A stretch of 64,000 nucleotides of DNA. It comes from Bacteroidia bacterium. GTDB lineage: Bacteria; Bacteroidota; Bacteroidia; AKYH767-A; OLB10. The position numbers were made by a program, and so were the translations under genes. The stretch is from the NCBI GenBank assembly GCA_016788065.1, contig JAEUTI010000051.1:108000-171999 (forward strand), in the 5' to 3' direction. Positions 36,858 to 45,469 of this stretch are shown piece by piece. The notes under the pieces are model-generated. The model made no database searches, was not told where the DNA came from, and saw only the letters and a program-made list of their open reading frames with translations. Position 1 is the stretch's first letter. The number at the start of each line of letters is the position of its first letter.

Positions 36858-36888
36858 TTGTTTTTAAGCCTTTTTTTCTGTAAATTAG
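36858..36888 (+). promoter_or_regulatory. Candidate promoter upstream of the first M43 protease
   Basis: TTG at 36858-36860, 20 nt, then TAAATTAG at 36881-36888, close to TAnnTTTG. Transcription would begin near 36895, just ahead of a terminator-like hairpin and about 115 nt before the ATG. Confidence 0.4.
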
Positions 36889-36907
36889 CGGCTTAGAAGG
36901 TAAAATG

Positions 36908-36938
36908 AGATGTTTGAGCTGATCAAGCATCTTTTTTT
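36908..36938 (+). terminator. Terminator-like hairpin inside the protease leader
   Basis: AGATGTTTGA (36908-36917) pairs with TCAAGCATCT (36923-36932), with one G-T wobble and a 5-nt loop, followed by TTTTTTT. No plus-strand gene lies before it for 2.7 kb, so it can only stop a transcript beginning in this intergenic region: either an attenuator or the end of a very short RNA. Confidence 0.55.
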
Positions 36939-37008
36939 ATCGAATCAAAACCAAATCAACCTCCAGTCTGTTGTAAATCAATAATCTAACTATAAACCAA
37001 TATCCCTC

Positions 37009-39117
37009 ATGAAAAAGCTTTACACGATGCTTCTGATGGTACTTCCTCTTGGAATGTTTGCCCAATCTAATTCCCAGCATCATGACAAGTGCCTGACCGA
37101 CTATTACTATCGTCAGTATATCCAAGAAAATCCGGAATATCTGAAGCAAGAGCAACAACTTGAAATTGAAACACAAAAGTTTGTAAATCAATATATTGCA
37201 TCAAAGCAAGGAAGTGCAAACAAGAGTGCCGGTGTTGTGAAAGTTATTCCTGTAGTGTTTCACGTGATACATGAGGGTGGTTCTGAAAATATTTCCAGAG
37301 CTCAGTGTCTCAATCAACTTGAAACATTGAACCAGGATTTCCGCCGTTTAAATGCAGATACAACAAATACCCCTTCTGCCTTCCAATCTTTGGGTGGCGA
37401 CTGTGAAGTTGAATTCCGTATTGCAACACTGGATCCTCAGGGAAATTGTACTGATGGTGTTGTTCGCGTTTTCAGTCCATTGACCAACAACGCACGCGAC
37501 AATGTTAAAGCATTGAGCTATTGGCCACGCGACAAATACCTGAACATTTGGGTAGTTAAATCAATTGAAAATACCAGTGGTGGTGCAGGAATCGTAGTTG
37601 GTTTCGCACAATTCCCAGGAACAGGTTCTGCATTGACGGATGGAATTGTTCTTAAAAATGATTTTACCGGATCAATAGGAACGGCTGCAAACTCTGGAAA
37701 TTTCGGTAGAACTGCAACACACGAAATAGGTCACTGGCTGAATCTTCGTCACATCTGGGGCGATGCTAATTGTGGTTCAGATTTCGTAACTGATACTCCA
37801 ACACAACAAGCAGCAAATCAATCTAACTGTCCTGCATTCCCACATATTACCTGCAACAATGGCCCAAATGGAGATATGTATACCAACTACATGGATTACA
37901 CCAATGGAAATTGCCAGAATATATTTTCAATCGGCCAATGTGCACGTATGAATGCAACATTAAATTCAAGCACCAGCGGCAGAAATAATTTATGGTCATC
38001 TGCAAACCTCATCGCCACAGGTACTACAGGAACTCCGGGTGCAGTTTGTGTTCCTGTTGCTGATTTTACCAACAACATCAATATTGTTTGCGAAGGCACA
38101 ACCATCAACTTTACTGATGGCTCCTGGAACGGCGATCCAACATCATGGCAGTGGGATTTCCCAGGTGGAACACCTTCCTCTTCACCCCTCCAGAATCCTG
38201 CGGTACAATACAATACTGCCGGTGTTTATGATGTAACACTTACCGTTACCAACTCTGCCGGTACCGATTCTAAAACGTTAACCGGTAATGTTACTGTTGT
38301 TCCTGCTTTGGGAGTAAATGCAATTCCTTATGCTGAAGGATTTGAAAGCATCACCTTCCCCGGAACAGACTGGCCAATTACCAATGGTGGTGGAAATACA
38401 TGGACACAAACTACTCAGGCAAGCCATAGCGGTTCCAATGCTGTTTATATCAATAACTACACAGGAAACACTACAAACACATCCGATATTTTCCTTACTC
38501 CTACCTATAACCTGACGAATGTTACACAAGCAAACTTAACTTTCTGGCTTGCATTTGCTGCACGTTCAACTGCCAGCACCGATCAGTTGAAAGTATATGC
38601 ATCAACTTCATGCGGTCAGTTGTGGGCTATCCGCTACAACAAATCAGGTACTACTTTATCAACTGCCGGCGTGCTTGCAACTAACTTTATTCCGAATTCA
38701 ACACAATGGCGTCAGGAAACAGTTAACATAGCAAGTTCTTCTTACAACAACAAACCAAACGTTCGTTTCAAATTTGAATACCTGCAAAATACAGGTAACA
38801 ATATTTACATTGACGATATTAACTTAGATGGTACAGTAGGAATCAATGAAGTTTTGGAAGAAGCATTAAACTTCAGCGTATATCCTAATCCAGCTATCTC
38901 AGTGGCAACACTTGATTTCACCTTAACAAGCCGTCAGACAGTTCGTATTGATGTATTGGATGTGATGGGTCGCGTGGTGAATGAAATTGCAGCGACTACA
39001 CTTGATGCAGGTGAATATCAATTTGAATTACCTTCAGGATTAGCAGCAGGATTGTATAGTGTTCGTTTGAATGCTGACGGATATGTTACTTCCAGAAAAA
39101 TAATGATTAACAAATAA
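37009..39117 (+). CDS. Secreted M43 (cytophagalysin/pappalysin-like) metalloprotease, T9SS cargo
   Basis: A 702-residue protease. Signal peptide 1-18 (MKKLYTMLLMVLPLGMFAQ), then a propeptide of about 60 residues. The catalytic domain holds HEIGHWLNLRH (His238, Glu239, His242, His248) and the Met-turn YTNYMDY, the metzincin signature. Cys pairs match the M43B group. A PKD domain (WQWDFPGGTPSSSP) is followed by a jelly-roll module and a T9SS type A domain (VYPNPAISVATLDF...KIMINK). It is a close paralogue of the next gene and both end in terminators or separate promoters. Extracellular protein degradation is the expected role. Confidence 0.95.
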   Translation: MKKLYTMLLMVLPLGMFAQSNSQHHDKCLTDYYYRQYIQENPEYLKQEQQLEIETQKFVNQYIASKQGSANKSAGVVKVIPVVFHVIHEGGSENISRAQCLNQLETLNQDFRRLNADTTNTPSAFQSLGGDCEVEFRIATLDPQGNCTDGVVRVFSPLTNNARDNVKALSYWPRDKYLNIWVVKSIENTSGGAGIVVGFAQFPGTGSALTDGIVLKNDFTGSIGTAANSGNFGRTATHEIGHWLNLRHIWGDANCGSDFVTDTPTQQAANQSNCPAFPHITCNNGPNGDMYTNYMDYTNGNCQNIFSIGQCARMNATLNSSTSGRNNLWSSANLIATGTTGTPGAVCVPVADFTNNINIVCEGTTINFTDGSWNGDPTSWQWDFPGGTPSSSPLQNPAVQYNTAGVYDVTLTVTNSAGTDSKTLTGNVTVVPALGVNAIPYAEGFESITFPGTDWPITNGGGNTWTQTTQASHSGSNAVYINNYTGNTTNTSDIFLTPTYNLTNVTQANLTFWLAFAARSTASTDQLKVYASTSCGQLWAIRYNKSGTTLSTAGVLATNFIPNSTQWRQETVNIASSSYNNKPNVRFKFEYLQNTGNNIYIDDINLDGTVGINEVLEEALNFSVYPNPAISVATLDFTLTSRQTVRIDVLDVMGRVVNEIAATTLDAGEYQFELPSGLAAGLYSVRLNADGYVTSRKIMINK

Positions 39118-39123
39118 AAAAAT

Positions 39124-39163
39124 AAAATGCCGGTGAATTACGATTGTAATCACCGGCATTTTT
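39124..39163 (+). terminator. Terminator after the first M43 protease
   Basis: A 13-bp perfect stem AAAATGCCGGTGA with its complement, a 13-nt loop and a T5 tail, beginning 7 nt after the stop codon at 39117. It separates transcription of the two paralogous proteases. Confidence 0.92.
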
Positions 39164-39208
39164 AAAACATAAGCTGAAGTTTTATAAAATAAAATCACAA
39201 CTCTGAAA

Positions 39209-41296
39209 ATGAAAAAATTACTACTTGCAGTATTCCTGATGGCCGCTGTATTCTCTTCGGTCAACGCACAACAATATCGCCCGTGCGATACTGATGAAAT
39301 GGTTAGAAAGGCCAAATTACAGGATCCGGGTTATGCGCAAAGAATGGCGCAGTTGCACCAACAAACGCTGCAATTCATTCAACAGCAGGGAAATCAAAAA
39401 ACTTCCGGCACTATTCTGTATACTATTCCGGTAGTATTCCATGTAATTCACAATTACGGTTCAGAAAATATTTCTAAGGCTCAAATTGAAGATGCTGTTG
39501 ACATCCTGAATAAAAGCTTTCAGAAACTTTATGCTGATAGTGTATTGATTGCTCCCGCTTTCCAATCTATTATTGCTGATGTTCAGGTTCAGTTTCGTTT
39601 GGCTCAGTTAGATCCTAATGGAAATTGCACCGACGGAATTACACGCACCGTTTCATCACAAACTTATGATGCCGACGATGGTGTGAAAGCTTTGATAGGA
39701 TGGCCAAATGAGAATTATTTCAACATTTGGGTTGTTGCTAATATCGCAAGTGGTGCAGCAGGATATGCTTACTTCCCCGGTATTTCAGGTGCTATTGATG
39801 GTGTTGTGATCCGCTCCGATTATGTGGGAAGTATTGGTACCAGCAATGGTTCCAATTATTCAGCACGTTCACTTACACATGAAGTTGGTCACTACCTGAA
39901 TCTTCCTCACACCTGGGGAGGAACTAACAACCCAGGACTTCCACAAAATTGCTCTGATGATGATTTTGTTGCAGATACCCCAAATACAATTGGAGTTGCA
40001 AATTTCTCCTGTGACCTGACTCAGGTTACATGTGGTACTTTGGATAACGTTCAAAATTATATGGACTATGCAAGTTGTCATTATATGTTTACTGAAGGAC
40101 AAAAGGCAAGAATGCATGGCGCACTTAACAGTGGTGCAAGCGACAGAAATAACTTACACACTCCTGCAAATTTAATTGCCACCGGAACCAACGATGGGTT
40201 TGTTGGCGGACCATGTGCTCCTCAGGCCGATTTTGGAACTGCAATCAAATATATCTGCACCGGCACAACATTAACATTTACTGATATGTCGTGGAAAGCT
40301 GCTCCAACCAGTTGGGCATGGGATTTCCCGGGTGGAAGTCCTTCAACATCTCCTGATCAGAATCCGGTAATTACATACAATACTCCCGGAGTTTATGATG
40401 TTACACTTACTGTTTCGAATGCAGGTGGAAGCAGCTCTGTTACCCGCTCGCAGATTATTGTTGTAAGTGATGCAGTGGGCGCTCAGGCTGTTCCTTTTGT
40501 TGAAAATTTTGAGAACACCGGTCCAATTCCTTCAGGAAGTAACTGGATGATCGAAAATGCTACCGGAAATGCATGGGGCTTATCAACTGCAGCTGCTGTG
40601 AGTGGTTCAAATTCTATGCGACTGGTAAATCATTCCGGAAATCCGAATGGTACTGTTGATGCCTTTGTAACTCCGGGATACAACTTCACAAATATTGTTA
40701 ATGCCGGAATGACATTCCAATTAGCATTCGCCGCACGTAGCAGTGCTTCATCAGATCAGTTGAAAGTTTATGCTTCCAGCAATTGTGGACAAAACTGGAA
40801 TATCCGCTATACCAAAACAGGATTAACCTTATCAACTGCCGGAATCTTATCTGCTGCATTTACACCAAATGGTTCTTCACAGTGGAGACTTGAAACCGTG
40901 AACTTAAACAGCGTTTCATACAATAACAAACCAAGTGTGAGATTTAAATTCGAGTACACTCAAAATACCGGAAACAATATTTATATCGATGATATCAATG
41001 TAACCGGAGTATCGAATGTAGGAATTCAGGATGTGGAATTCCTTGCAACAGTTGCCGTGTTCCCGAATCCTTCTGCAGGCTTAACAAATATCAATTTCAG
41101 CTTAGCAGAAAGCGCTGAAATGACTATTGAAGTTACCGATATTGCAGGAAGAGTTGTTCAAACAATTGAGAACAACAAATTGCAGGCCGGACAGCACAAT
41201 TATACATTTGGTGAAAGTTTAAATAGCGGACTTTACTTCGTAAGATTTGTTGCCGATGGCAATGACCTTACTCAGAAAGTTGTAATCACTAAATAA
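39209..41296 (+). CDS. Secreted M43 metalloprotease, tandem paralogue, T9SS cargo
   Basis: A 695-residue protease with the same layout as its upstream neighbour: signal peptide (MKKLLLAVFLMAAVFSSVNAQ), propeptide, catalytic domain with HEVGHYLNLPH (His224, Glu225, His228, His234) and NYMDY Met-turn, PKD domain (WAWDFPGGSPSTSP), jelly-roll domain and T9SS domain (VFPNPSAGLTNINF...KVVITK). The third zinc-site surroundings differ (PHTWGG against RHIWGD). The jelly-roll and PKD parts are the most alike, indicating a tandem duplication. The propeptide diverges, which would suit different activation or targets. Confidence 0.95.
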   Translation: MKKLLLAVFLMAAVFSSVNAQQYRPCDTDEMVRKAKLQDPGYAQRMAQLHQQTLQFIQQQGNQKTSGTILYTIPVVFHVIHNYGSENISKAQIEDAVDILNKSFQKLYADSVLIAPAFQSIIADVQVQFRLAQLDPNGNCTDGITRTVSSQTYDADDGVKALIGWPNENYFNIWVVANIASGAAGYAYFPGISGAIDGVVIRSDYVGSIGTSNGSNYSARSLTHEVGHYLNLPHTWGGTNNPGLPQNCSDDDFVADTPNTIGVANFSCDLTQVTCGTLDNVQNYMDYASCHYMFTEGQKARMHGALNSGASDRNNLHTPANLIATGTNDGFVGGPCAPQADFGTAIKYICTGTTLTFTDMSWKAAPTSWAWDFPGGSPSTSPDQNPVITYNTPGVYDVTLTVSNAGGSSSVTRSQIIVVSDAVGAQAVPFVENFENTGPIPSGSNWMIENATGNAWGLSTAAAVSGSNSMRLVNHSGNPNGTVDAFVTPGYNFTNIVNAGMTFQLAFAARSSASSDQLKVYASSNCGQNWNIRYTKTGLTLSTAGILSAAFTPNGSSQWRLETVNLNSVSYNNKPSVRFKFEYTQNTGNNIYIDDINVTGVSNVGIQDVEFLATVAVFPNPSAGLTNINFSLAESAEMTIEVTDIAGRVVQTIENNKLQAGQHNYTFGESLNSGLYFVRFVADGNDLTQKVVITK

Positions 41297-41306
41297 TATC
41301 TGATTA

Positions 41307-41729
41307 ATGTCTGCTGCTGCAACGCAACGAAAAACATTTGCTTTATCGATGAAGTACATCATTTATGCTTCACCGGAAAAATTGTTTGACGCACTTACCA
41401 AAGAAGCACTGATTAGTGAATGGTGCGATGGCGGAGGCAAAATGGAGCCAAAAGTTGATGGCAATTTTGAACTCTTTGATGGTTGGGTGAAAGGAAAAGT
41501 GGTTGTATTTGATCCAAAGAAAAAAATACTGTCCTATACCTGGAAACCGGGAGAATGGGACAAAAAAACGGCCCCTTCGCTGGTAACCTGGCAAATAAAG
41601 CCCAATTCTGCCGGCAGCGAAGTACAACTCGACCACACAGGATTTCCTTCTCAGGAAGAAGCTGATAAGCATTATGATGGGTGGACAGATTATGTGTTTG
41701 AGCCTCTTAATGATTACTTTATCAGATAA
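41307..41729 (+). CDS. AHSA1/SRPBCC-family protein
   Basis: A 140-residue protein of the activator-of-Hsp90-homologue C-terminal fold: YIIYASPEKLFDALTKEALISEWCDGG, GWVKGKVVVFDPKKKILSYTWKP and the C-terminal helix HYDGWTDYVFEPLNDYF. The fold binds hydrophobic ligands; bacterial members have no single known role. It starts 10 nt after the protease stop, so some co-transcription is likely, then ends at an intrinsic terminator. A later ATG 15 codons in would also be compatible with the fold. Confidence 0.85.
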   Translation: MSAAATQRKTFALSMKYIIYASPEKLFDALTKEALISEWCDGGGKMEPKVDGNFELFDGWVKGKVVVFDPKKKILSYTWKPGEWDKKTAPSLVTWQIKPNSAGSEVQLDHTGFPSQEEADKHYDGWTDYVFEPLNDYFIR

Positions 41730-41747
41730 TTAAAAATATTTAACTTG

Positions 41748-41777
41748 AAAAAAGGCTGCTTAAGGGCAGCCTTTTTT
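41748..41777 (+). terminator. Intrinsic terminator after the AHSA1-like gene
   Basis: A 12-bp perfect stem AAAAAAGGCTGC with complement, a 6-nt loop and a T6 tail, 18 nt after the stop codon. Confidence 0.92.
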
Positions 41778-41881
41778 ATTGAACTCACCTCAACCACTTA
41801 AATTCTATGTTCCCGAATTTGGATAATACCCACAATAACCCTAATTTCGCACCTCAGAATTTAAGTATCTGAAAATAGTTG

Positions 41882-41955
41882 GGGCCTATAGCTCAGTTGG
41901 TTAGAGCAACAGACTCATAATCTGTGGGTCCTTGGTTCGAGCCCAAGTAGGCCCA
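41882..41955 (+). tRNA. tRNA with CAU anticodon (elongator Met most likely)
   Basis: A full cloverleaf: acceptor GGGCCTA/TAGGCCC, D stem GCTC/GAGC, anticodon stem ACAGA/TCTGT with loop CTCATAA (anticodon CAT at 41916-41918), T stem CTTGG/CCAAG with TTCGAGC, discriminator A. The 3' CCA is not fully encoded. The paired first base (G-C) argues against the initiator tRNA. A lysidine-modified isoleucine tRNA with the same anticodon is not excluded. Confidence 0.92.
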
Positions 41956-41969
41956 CCCTTGAAGCAGAT

Positions 41970-41996
41970 AAAGCCTCGCCTAACCGGCGGGGCTTT
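41970..41996 (+). terminator. Hairpin after the tRNA
   Basis: An 11-bp stem AAAGCCTCGCC/GGCGGGGCTTT with one G-T pair and a 5-nt loop, 14 nt after the tRNA. The T tail is short (TTT), so termination or 3' processing are both possible. Confidence 0.7.
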
Positions 41997-42081
41997 CGCG
42001 CTTCAGGGTGTGGGTGTCAGGTAAATAACTCTAACTGCAAACCAAAGGTTGAAGTATTTCCTTCTTTAAATTTCTGAAAAA

Positions 42082-44784
42082 TTAATATTTCACAAATTTC
42101 TTCATAATAGAAGTATTGCCGGCTGGCCTTAAAAAGTAAACTCCCGCAGCAAGATGTGATATGTTGAATGTATTTATGAAGTTTGTTTCCGTTGAATTTT
42201 TACATTCAATGGTTTGTATTTTTTGACCATAAACAGAGAATAATTCTAATGATAGTGTATTGGGAAAGCTATGTTTGAATTCAATATTTAAATGAGTGTT
42301 AGCAGGATTGGGATATATATCGAACTTGAATAAATTCTCCGGCTCATGATTGCCGGTGAATAAAACAATATTTGTAGTTGCAATGTTGGTTGCAATGGGA
42401 TTATTGAAATCGAAATAAATGTAAGCCTTGTTGGATATACTATCGCCAACCGGTAAATTTGGTTTTGGTTTTATTTTGTAACGGATGAATCCGTGGCTTT
42501 GAGGTTCGTTGGTGCTGCTGTCAGCAAGTAAAATGTTATTAAATTGGAATTGCATATTCCGCTCCCAGGGGATCCAGAAAGCATTCATTGGATGAGAGGA
42601 CGCTACAATCTCAAGCGAATTTAAGTCTAATCGTGTTGTATCTATTGGATCTAAAATTTTTACAGTGAACGCAGTATCGTTACCTGTATTCTGAAAACGA
42701 ATAGTGTATTCCAATTCCGGTGGGTTTTGGGTTTCAAAATCATATATAAAATTCCTATTAACTAAGATATCATTGGGATCGTATGAGCCTATTGTAAGTG
42801 TTTCAAAAAAAGCCGTGTTACATGCCGGATTTGCATCACCCAAAACAGGAAGTATGGTAGCTCCAGTTATGATTAACGAACCAATTGGCAATCCTATGTT
42901 TACATTTACTGTTACAAGAATTTGTCCGGTTTGAAAGGGTGTTAAATTTCCAATAGAAAACACTACTGAATCAAGAAATATTGACGTTGGTGATAGAGAA
43001 GATGAAACAAAACTAACATTGGAATCTATATAAAAAACAACTGTAGCATTTATTGTTGTTGTGCCTAAATTAGAATAATCAATTAAACAAGACGTATTAA
43101 AACCTGAACGAAAAGGACCGGTTGGTGTAATGTTTAAACATAAATCATCAAAGCTACTTGTTGCCTGCATAGCAAAATCATTCCCTGCAATTGTTTGTTG
43201 ATTCCCCGAAAAATAAACATTGTGTGAAGATGGAACAGGGGCAAAATATCCATTATAAATTCCGGTTGAAACTTCGTAATTACCGGAATCTGGTACTGTT
43301 ATGAAGTACTCCCCGTCAGCGTCTGTAAATCCTATTACACCGGTAGAAGATTCAGCTATATTGCGGTTTTTAAGGCCTAAGTCCATTGGGCCAAAAATAT
43401 TATCTTGGTCCAAATCCATAAATACCTTACCTCCAATGGTATTGTGTTGATCTGATATCTTGAAAACCCAATAATCCCCCAAACCATAGGAGTTTTCAGT
43501 TTTGTCACCCGAAATATTGGATGAGGAAGAAGCCCCACAAATGATATTTCCATCCAATGTTGGAATTACTGAACCGATGCCCTCACCATCTATTCCTCCA
43601 ATTATATTCTGATATATAATTTTTCCATCAGGGCTCAACTTTAATAGCCAAATATCCCCACTACCAATCGGATTCTCAGTTTGATCCCCAGATATCACAA
43701 AAAGTCCATATCCCCCGCAAACAATATCGCCACTTGGTAAGCAAATAAGAGTCATTAGGTTATCACTCAATTCACCTCCTAAAGTGTTTTCCCAGCTGAT
43801 AATTCCTGAAGAATCTAATTTAACTACCCAATAATCATAATACCCGGAAAATGAACTAAGATTATTCTCAGATTTATACTGTGAACTGTCCGATTGTGAC
43901 ACCCCCCCACAAATTATACCTCCATCGGGTGCTAAGGATAATTCGCGTAACAAATCCATCTTCAAACCGCCTATCGCTTTTTGCCAAATAATATTACCCA
44001 TTGAATCAAGTCTAACAATATAATAATCGTATAACCCTAAGCAAACTTCTGTTTTATTGCCAGAAACTGGGGAGTTTGAATGACCTCCAACTACAAAACC
44101 TCCATCAGGCATAATTATTATGGAAGCCGTGGATTCAGAGGCACTACCGCCAATTACTTTTTGCCATTGTATATTAGCTAGCGAATCTATTTTAACTATC
44201 CAATAATCTCCACCTCCATAAGAATTCTCCGTTTTATCTCCTGAAATCATGGATAAGGAACAAGACGCCAAAATATACCCCCCATCTGAAGTTGGTTTCA
44301 TGTCAACAAGCAGATCATCGCTACTTCCGCCGATTGTCTTTTGCCATTCAAGAGTGCCATTGGAACTTAATTTCACAATCCAAATATCCAAGCCTCCTTT
44401 GCTATTTTCGGTTTTTTCTCCGGAGCTATCCGATTCCGAATATCCTCCGATCAAAAATCCACCATCAGGAGTTTCAATTGCTGCAAATGGTCTATCCTCC
44501 AAAGTACCACCAATAGTGTTCTCCCATTGCAATTCACCAATTGAGGATAACTTAACTATCCAAAAGTCTTCTCCACCATAACAATTTTCTGATTTAATAC
44601 CCGAGGTATTTGAAAAAGAACCGCCACAACAAATATATCCTCCATCAGAAGTAGAACTGATTATATTCAAACCATCGCCAGCTGAACCTCCCAGCGTTTT
44701 CTGCCACAATATTTCCTGGGAAACACATTCAAAGGAAAAGACAAAAAAAAGTAGTGCAAATAATGGAACTTTGATAGGAATCAT
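42082..44784 (-). CDS. Large secreted beta-propeller-like protein with DUF11-type domain, T9SS cargo
   Basis: A 900-residue protein with a signal peptide (1-22). Residues 24-440 are eight repeats of about 52-55 residues, each with GGSSDDLLVDMKPTSDGGYILA, then SGDKTEN, GGGDYWIVK(I/L)(D/S)S and a W-x-K-x-GG end, a delta-60-like propeller. A carboxypeptidase-regulatory-like segment (GGKVFMDLDQDNIFGPMDLGL, about 445-520), a beta domain and a conserved-repeat region (YDPNDILVNRNFI, FQNTGNDTAF, AYIYFDFNNPIATN) follow. The C-terminus (DIYPNPANTHLNIEF...KKFVKY) is a T9SS domain. No enzyme motif; probably adhesive or structural. Confidence 0.88.
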   Translation of the reverse strand: MIPIKVPLFALLFFVFSFECVSQEILWQKTLGGSAGDGLNIISSTSDGGYICCGGSFSNTSGIKSENCYGGEDFWIVKLSSIGELQWENTIGGTLEDRPFAAIETPDGGFLIGGYSESDSSGEKTENSKGGLDIWIVKLSSNGTLEWQKTIGGSSDDLLVDMKPTSDGGYILASCSLSMISGDKTENSYGGGDYWIVKIDSLANIQWQKVIGGSASESTASIIIMPDGGFVVGGHSNSPVSGNKTEVCLGLYDYYIVRLDSMGNIIWQKAIGGLKMDLLRELSLAPDGGIICGGVSQSDSSQYKSENNLSSFSGYYDYWVVKLDSSGIISWENTLGGELSDNLMTLICLPSGDIVCGGYGLFVISGDQTENPIGSGDIWLLKLSPDGKIIYQNIIGGIDGEGIGSVIPTLDGNIICGASSSSNISGDKTENSYGLGDYWVFKISDQHNTIGGKVFMDLDQDNIFGPMDLGLKNRNIAESSTGVIGFTDADGEYFITVPDSGNYEVSTGIYNGYFAPVPSSHNVYFSGNQQTIAGNDFAMQATSSFDDLCLNITPTGPFRSGFNTSCLIDYSNLGTTTINATVVFYIDSNVSFVSSSLSPTSIFLDSVVFSIGNLTPFQTGQILVTVNVNIGLPIGSLIITGATILPVLGDANPACNTAFFETLTIGSYDPNDILVNRNFIYDFETQNPPELEYTIRFQNTGNDTAFTVKILDPIDTTRLDLNSLEIVASSHPMNAFWIPWERNMQFQFNNILLADSSTNEPQSHGFIRYKIKPKPNLPVGDSISNKAYIYFDFNNPIATNIATTNIVLFTGNHEPENLFKFDIYPNPANTHLNIEFKHSFPNTLSLELFSVYGQKIQTIECKNSTETNFINTFNISHLAAGVYFLRPAGNTSIMKKFVKY

Positions 44785-45297
44785 TTTGGTTAATGTAATG
44801 CCTAAAGGTAGAAAATAAAAGTTTTTATCGTCTAGAACTGATAAAAATTAGTTAAAAATTGAAAGTATATACTTTGGTATTGGTAACATTTTTTAAAGTT
44901 AACATTTGAATCATTTCTGCACAAAATAGCAAATTGATGAGTAGGGAAAAATATCCATGCATCTGTATATCAATGCATTAGATGTTATACCCACCTAATC
45001 CTTTACCTGTTTAATGAAATGGACAAGAAGGTCATTAGTCAGCCATGATTATCCAGAAGGTAAATGATAAAAGCGCCGTAATTTTGACTTTAAGCTGGAA
45101 TTTGAACCATACAAATTAGTCTGTGGGGCATTCTCCGCCATGCAATATGTTTTAAGTTCGAAGCGGTTCGATAAACCTCATACTCTGCTTCAGGCGTGAA
45201 TTTTTACGGTTTCATGGGGTTTCAATTCCATTTAAGTTAAGTCCCAATTTCGCAATTCCCTCCCTTTTGCATAACTTTGATAAAATGTTCTAATCAA
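44785..45297. other. Intergenic region, 513 bp
   Basis: Lies between the divergent 900-residue protein and the paralogue fragment. An inverted repeat TTTTTATC (44822-44829) / GATAAAAA (44840-44847) sits 38 nt before the minus-strand start. A plus-strand promoter is predicted at 45248-45279. Between 44900 and 45240 I see stops in all frames and no RNA structure. Confidence 0.55.
45248..45279 (+). promoter_or_regulatory. Promoter upstream of the paralogue fragment
   Basis: TTTC (45248-45251), 20 nt, TAACTTTG (45272-45279), a good TAnnTTTG match, 18 nt before the ATG of the fragment. It may now drive the intact gene at 45470, 190 nt further on. Confidence 0.5.
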
Positions 45298-45462
45298 ATG
45301 ATACGAATCGTAGTTTTCATTAGCTTTTTGCTCCTTGTCACCAAATGTGTCCAATCACAAAATTATATTCAACAGTATCCTATCAATGCAATTGTTGATA
45401 ATGCCGGGAATTTCACCCGAAATATTTTTTCCTTATTACTAAGTTTTGCAACCCAGTCATAA
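45298..45462 (+). pseudogene. Truncated paralogue of the downstream T9SS gene
   Basis: A 54-codon reading frame from ATG 45298 encodes a signal peptide (MIRIVVFISFLLLVTKCVQSQ) and then NYIQQYPINAIVDNAGN, which lines up with NYWHPYPINVVIGTNG just after the signal peptide of the next gene; the two share the 13-nt string TATCCTATCAATG. The similarity ends after about 20 residues and the frame stops at 45462, 8 nt before the intact gene. It is best read as the 5' end of a deleted tandem duplicate. A short secreted peptide is the alternative. Confidence 0.7.
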
Positions 45463-45469
45463 CACAATC

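Larger units (their letters stand above)
36682..37008. other. Divergent intergenic region, 327 bp
   Basis: Separates the minus-strand Omp28-like gene from the first M43 protease. It holds candidate promoters on both strands (36702-36732 minus, 36858-36888 plus) and a terminator-like hairpin on the plus strand at 36908-36938, described separately. No coding potential seen. Confidence 0.7.

Noticed and set aside
41882..41955. Initiator tRNA
   Set aside because: The first acceptor pair is a normal G-C pair; initiators have a mismatch there and three G-C pairs at the anticodon stem base.
44822..44847. Intrinsic terminator at TTTTTATC/GATAAAAA
   Set aside because: An A+T-only stem with a 10-nt loop upstream of a start codon; too weak to call, and no gene ends there.
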